The notes under the pieces were generated by a model. The model was not told where the DNA came from. It saw only the letters and a list, made by a program, of their open reading frames with translations, and searched no databases. Of a stretch of 64,000 nucleotides of DNA, positions 59,735 through 64,000 are shown piece by piece (position 1 is the stretch's first letter; every line of letters begins with the position of its first letter). The DNA comes from Fasciola hepatica (Eukaryota > Platyhelminthes > Trematoda > Plagiorchiida > Fasciolidae). The DNA is taken from NCBI GenBank assembly GCA_948099385.1, contig CANUEZ040000031.1, forward strand, positions 5,201,001 through 5,265,000, given 5' to 3'. The position numbers and the translations under genes are program-made.

Positions 59735-61816
59735 CGTTAGGTATGCTTCACTGAGTTTGTCAATTTGTCAAGTAGTCTGTTAGGCCTGGAATCCAGGTCG
59801 GTTGATCAGTGATAGCCCATCTGAGCATGACGATTTGGTATGTTTTCGACTATTCCAAGTCAGCTCAATTCAGGTATTTGCTTTGTGCATCTAGTTTGGT
59901 GAATGTTCCTTAGTAAGCAGCAGTATTCACAGTAATTACAAGGCTGATTTACACAGAAGAGTATAGTGATACTAGATGACTAATAAATAATGAGAAATAA
60001 CCAGAAACGTAAACACAGTTCAAGTTCGAAATCTATGTTTTACGAGTTGTGTTAGAAAAAGCAGGATGAGGGAAAACAAAGGAGCCGTGAAAAGTCCAAC
60101 TTGCATCACTCTCGCCGCATTTCTTGTGAGCGGATGATTAGGAGGTATGCATGCTTAAGCCCTTGTAAAATGCCTGATGCAAGTCATTCCGAATTCTCTC
60201 GGAGAACTATTTGCACATTTTGTGATGAACAGATAAAAAGAACTCTGTTAGAGTACTACATGGCATACCAGTTACATAAGATAGGTGCTTCATTGGCAAA
60301 TATATTTTGGTGAAGTCTCTTTTTCATCCAGGGACAACGAGATTGCAGGCTCACAACCATCAAGAATAGCAAGGAGAAATGGTTCGATGGTGAAAAAAGG
60401 TGCCGAGCTTCAGCTTTCTCACTCAAGTGAGAACAGTATCAAGATGTTCAGAGGAAAAAAAGGTAAGCTGGTGGTTGTAAACGTAAGGTGCTTGGCTGGC
60501 CATTAGTAAGGACTATTCTATTGCGCTTATCCTGACAGGATAGCCCGGGTTTCTTGTAACTTGCGCCTCCGTTGAAGGAAAGAAACTATAACATTTGGAG
60601 ATTTATGAGAATTTCGGGTAGTCTTTGGACTTTGGGTCTACCATCAGTCCATGCCAAATCAGACAAGAGGGCAAGAATATTTTTGATATCTTAGGCTTCA
60701 TAGTAAAACAACCTTCCTTTACGAACATGGAGGAAGTGTAGATAGAGAACGAAAAGATTGAGACGGTTTCACCCTTCGAGAAACCTTAGAGTGAACCAGA
60801 GATATAAGATACTGCATCGGTGCCGCCAAAAACGGTTACTAATTGCTTGCAGTTGAAATCTATTATTCAATAGGATATCAATGCTCTTGGTTCACGTGCC
60901 CTGGTAAATGCATCACCGTAGTCGAAAAAGCACTGTTTTTGCTTCCTTGTCTGAGGAAGACAAAATGTCAGGAATCAAGGAATCAACAACATCCGAGGTA
61001 GAGCAATAGAGTTACAGGCAGCTGAACGGAGTACTTCCGTTCCGTTCTTGGGCTCCGGTGTAATGGAGGCTGATTTCCAGCTGTCAGAAATCTGTTAAAA
61101 GTCAGAAACTCAACCACATAACTGTTTCATTACACGTGACAGCTTGTGCGTAGCTCTAAACTGCAACTATAGGGAGGTTACCAGGTCCGTTGAATTTGTT
61201 TCATTTCAGGTTTGTGATCTCTGAAGAAGATGTGATGTGCCGGATGGAGCCGGTGAGGATGCGACAGGTTGGTGTATTGGGAAAGCTGAACAAGGGAGGA
61301 TGCCATTGGTTAGATTAGACCACTGTTATCTATCACTCAAATTTTCGAGGGATTTTAAGAGTTACTATCAGTTAGTTCTGTCTAGAGGCGTATGACTGTA
61401 AATGGCGTGGAGACCACAGATTCCTTCTTTAATTGACTAGAAAAGAGTGTACACCGTTACGAAGTCCTCGGAAAGGGAACTTGAATGTATAAGGTTTCTA
61501 ATCGACAGCATACATCTATGCACAAAGGTTATTTATTTGTTAGCTGCTAGTAAAACGCAACGTAGTCTTGATTGGGATTCCTGGTAAATATTACCATTCC
61601 TCATTTTAACTTGAAACTGTAAGTCACTCCTACGTACTTTAAAAAGACCATTTACCTGTTTGCAACGCTGACTTTTCCAAAGTAGTTTGCAATGAATACC
61701 TTCAGTTATTAATTTTCCCGTACTGAAGGTGAAAGTTGACGAAGATATCTGTGGTGTTATTTTTGTTAGCATGTATCAGTGACAAGCGCAACAATGGAAC
61801 CCATCTGTTATACGTA

Positions 61817-61872
61817 CATATATATATATAATATATGTCTATATATTATATTATATTATATTATATATATGT
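61817..61872. repeat. AT-rich simple repeat
   Basis: Runs of TA and of TATAT units, partly palindromic. Confidence 0.9.
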
Positions 61873-62109
61873 ATACATATATACGTAAATGGACTGAAAA
61901 TAAATACTCTTTTCAAAGCTAAAACAAAGAGAATGGTTAAAGAGAACAATGTCAAATGGAAGAGATGTAAGTAAGCCATCTGTAAAATTTGTGAAGTGGT
62001 ATTTCAGTTTTTCAGTGTATATGTTCTTATGTTTTGTTTGCTTGATGAGTTTTGTACTACCAAGGCACGATGGTTGAACTCTTCATATCCTTTCTCCTCA
62101 AAGTCTCTG

Positions 62110-62252
62110 ACCAACTATTATCCTTAACCGTCTAGGCCCCATCCAGGTAAACGAAAAGCATCAACCGATTCCAGTGCCACTGTAGGAAATCTTTGCTTGA
62201 CTGCCGCGTTCCTTCTTCCATTCGTCTCCAGCCTGTGTGAACACAAGGGATT
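62110..62252 (-). pseudogene. RTE-like LINE C-terminal relic
   Basis: Minus strand reads VFTQAGDEWKKERGSQAKIS in one frame, then VDAFRLPGWGLDG in another. It matches ALF.QAG.GWKK.RG.Q.KTW ... RLPGWGPRD of the family. One frameshift separates the parts. Confidence 0.66.
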
Positions 62253-62259
62253 GACTATG

Positions 62260-64000
62260 CACACGACCCACTGAACTCGATGATCAACCTGACGTTTGTT
62301 CACGAGATGTTCTCACAAGTCATGAGCTCATAGGGCAGGGATAATCGATGTAAATGTTCGTGCGTGTCGGCTGTTTGTTTGTCACGGTATCTCAGCGAAG
62401 CCAAGGAATTTTAGCATTTGAAAGAATGCAACAATCGATCTTTCCGCTGTATTCAAAGCAACAAAATCTGACCTACTAAATATGCTGCCATCTAACCGAT
62501 GATAAGTTTAAGGAAGTTGACACTTCAAGGAGTGAACGGAACCTGCGGAGTCGGAAGTGCCTGAGGACCAAAAGAATCATTCAAGGACGCAATGCTTCCA
62601 ACAAAAGCATTAAGCAACACTCTGAAGTTGCTTATATTCTGGCAGTAATATCGATACTTATTCCCCCACCTGTTTTGCCTTTTCAATATTCATAAAGGGT
62701 CATATTTTAGGAAATGGTCATGACCCTCTATAGGCTGACGAATGACGGAGTGACCGAAGACGGTGGCATGAATTGAATCCAGGACTGAAAGGCGAATATG
62801 TCACCTGCTTGACCGTTTTAACACCACCGGTGGAGTTTGAAAGTGGATTTCCTGAAGTCCAGTGGATTCTGTGGCCAAAAGTTAGCTACGATCCCATGGG
62901 TCAAAGATTTCAGCCGATAAAAAATAGCATGACTGAACATTTTTCTAACACGAATATTTTCCTGGTTTGCGTGTAATTAGGGAGTAACCAATCGCACACT
63001 TCTCTGATCACCATTCTGTTGCGCTCATAGAAACCTCTTTCGCATTTGTAACAAACAAGTGAATTCAAGCGGTTTGGAAAAAATGGTTAACGTTTCCCAG
63101 CTTACCCACACACAAGTCGTTGTGACGTAACCTCCAGATGCATGCAAACACCATGGAGATTATCCATTTTATTATCTTTACCGATACCCATGATTGGAAA
63201 AATGAACTTGTCTCAAGGCCACCGCTGGGTTATTTGCATCCACTGCTCACAAGCAGAACGGATCGTTTGCTTAAATGCCACGTCACTATTTGGATTTGCC
63301 TTTCAAGTTTTACGAAAGCTGTCTCTCGTAATTAAGGCTGAACGAGCAGTTAGATGTTTCAGCTTAGAGTCGTTTTAAATACCACCTGCACGACTGAATA
63401 TTTCCTGGTCTTGAAAGATTTTTTTTCTTTCGCCGAAATCTCAAGCAATACGAACTTTACTGAGACAAAATTTCAACTTCTCCTTCAAGTAAGCTCAGAA
63501 CAATGACCATCCCGAAGAAATCAGCTCACGAGCATAATCCTTATGGATCATAATCTTGATTCTCATGTGAGCAACACAATAAAGCTGCTTCCGACCCGTC
63601 GTTGGATTCGGACCCTAAGCGAATCAGGTGTTAGGGAATCTTCGACATTGTATTTACAAAACTTGGTAGATAAGACCGAAAAGACAAAGTTAAAATGGGG
63701 CTGGAGTCGTTCAGTAACCCGAGACAGTGGACACTGGTGTCTCAGGTGGGACAATGTCCCAAGGAATCTGGTGTCATCACAAAGAATCAAGGGCTCAATG
63801 CATCAGGATAGTTTTGAACTGATAGAGATGTGAAATGCGTTTTCGTAGAGTTCATCTGGCTGGGGTACACATGGAGTGAAAACTTTTGACTAGAACGATA
63901 CGCTGATGATGATTCGCACTTCTGTTGCTATAGACTAGCGCTTACGTAACCAGTTGCAAAAGCGGCCCCTTTATAGAATCCGGATCATCCCCATACTTGG
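62260..64000. other. No gene recognised
   Basis: Frames up to 96 codons (63543-63833, plus) carry no motif that I know. Confidence 0.5.

Larger units (their letters stand above)
59040..62105. other. No gene recognised; simple repeats
   Basis: Contains a CT-rich microsatellite at about 59678-59732 and an AT-rich tract at about 61817-61870. Frames up to 130 codons (58960-59352) are unrecognised. Confidence 0.5.

Overview
This is a eukaryotic window with almost no ordinary genes. It looks like intergenic DNA of a flatworm with a large genome, most likely a digenean trematode. The reasons are Penelope-like elements (PLEs), many relics of one RTE/SR2-like LINE, tRNA-promoter SINEs (one followed by a hammerhead-like core, as in schistosome Sm-alpha), long ATC microsatellites, moderate GC content, and no bacterial-style gene packing. 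The taxon is inferred from element types only. No RNA polymerase II gene of the host can be shown with confidence.

Layout. 1.45-5.07 kb: a PLE insertion made of two head-to-head copies whose 1573-bp arms are almost identical, bracketed by a perfect 14-bp direct repeat. 5.4-6 kb: LINE reverse-transcriptase relic. 9.6-11.6 kb: RTE-like LINE with its central RT deleted. 12 kb: tRNA-derived SINE with a degraded hammerhead-like core. 13.8-14.1 kb: RTE tail relic. 15.9-17.6 kb: a short TIR- or LTR-bounded element, then a decayed LINE. 18.7-19.9 kb and 25.0-26.2 kb: two 5'-truncated copies of a second PLE family, each with inverted terminal repeats, flanking direct repeats, and hammerhead-like folds in the repeats. 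27.7-31.1 kb: a nearly full-length but broken RTE-like LINE on the minus strand. 32-41 kb: LTR-like and other dispersed repeats, RTE scraps, and interleaved inverted repeats at 36.2-38.3 kb. 45.8-48.5 kb and 51.06-51.4 kb: ATC microsatellites. 53.6 kb: long imperfect hairpin. 55.6-56.1 kb: an element inserted into an RTE relic with a clear target duplication. The rest, including 56.1-64 kb, is mostly featureless with a further RTE relic at 62.1 kb.

The most interesting material is in the PLEs. The terminal repeats of the second family fold like a hammerhead ribozyme in which the paired core positions C3 and G8 are both replaced (U3 and A8). The two copies also share a 557-bp block with no difference between flanks that differ by roughly 7-13%, which points to gene conversion. 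Coordinates of decayed elements are approximate because they come from reading by eye.
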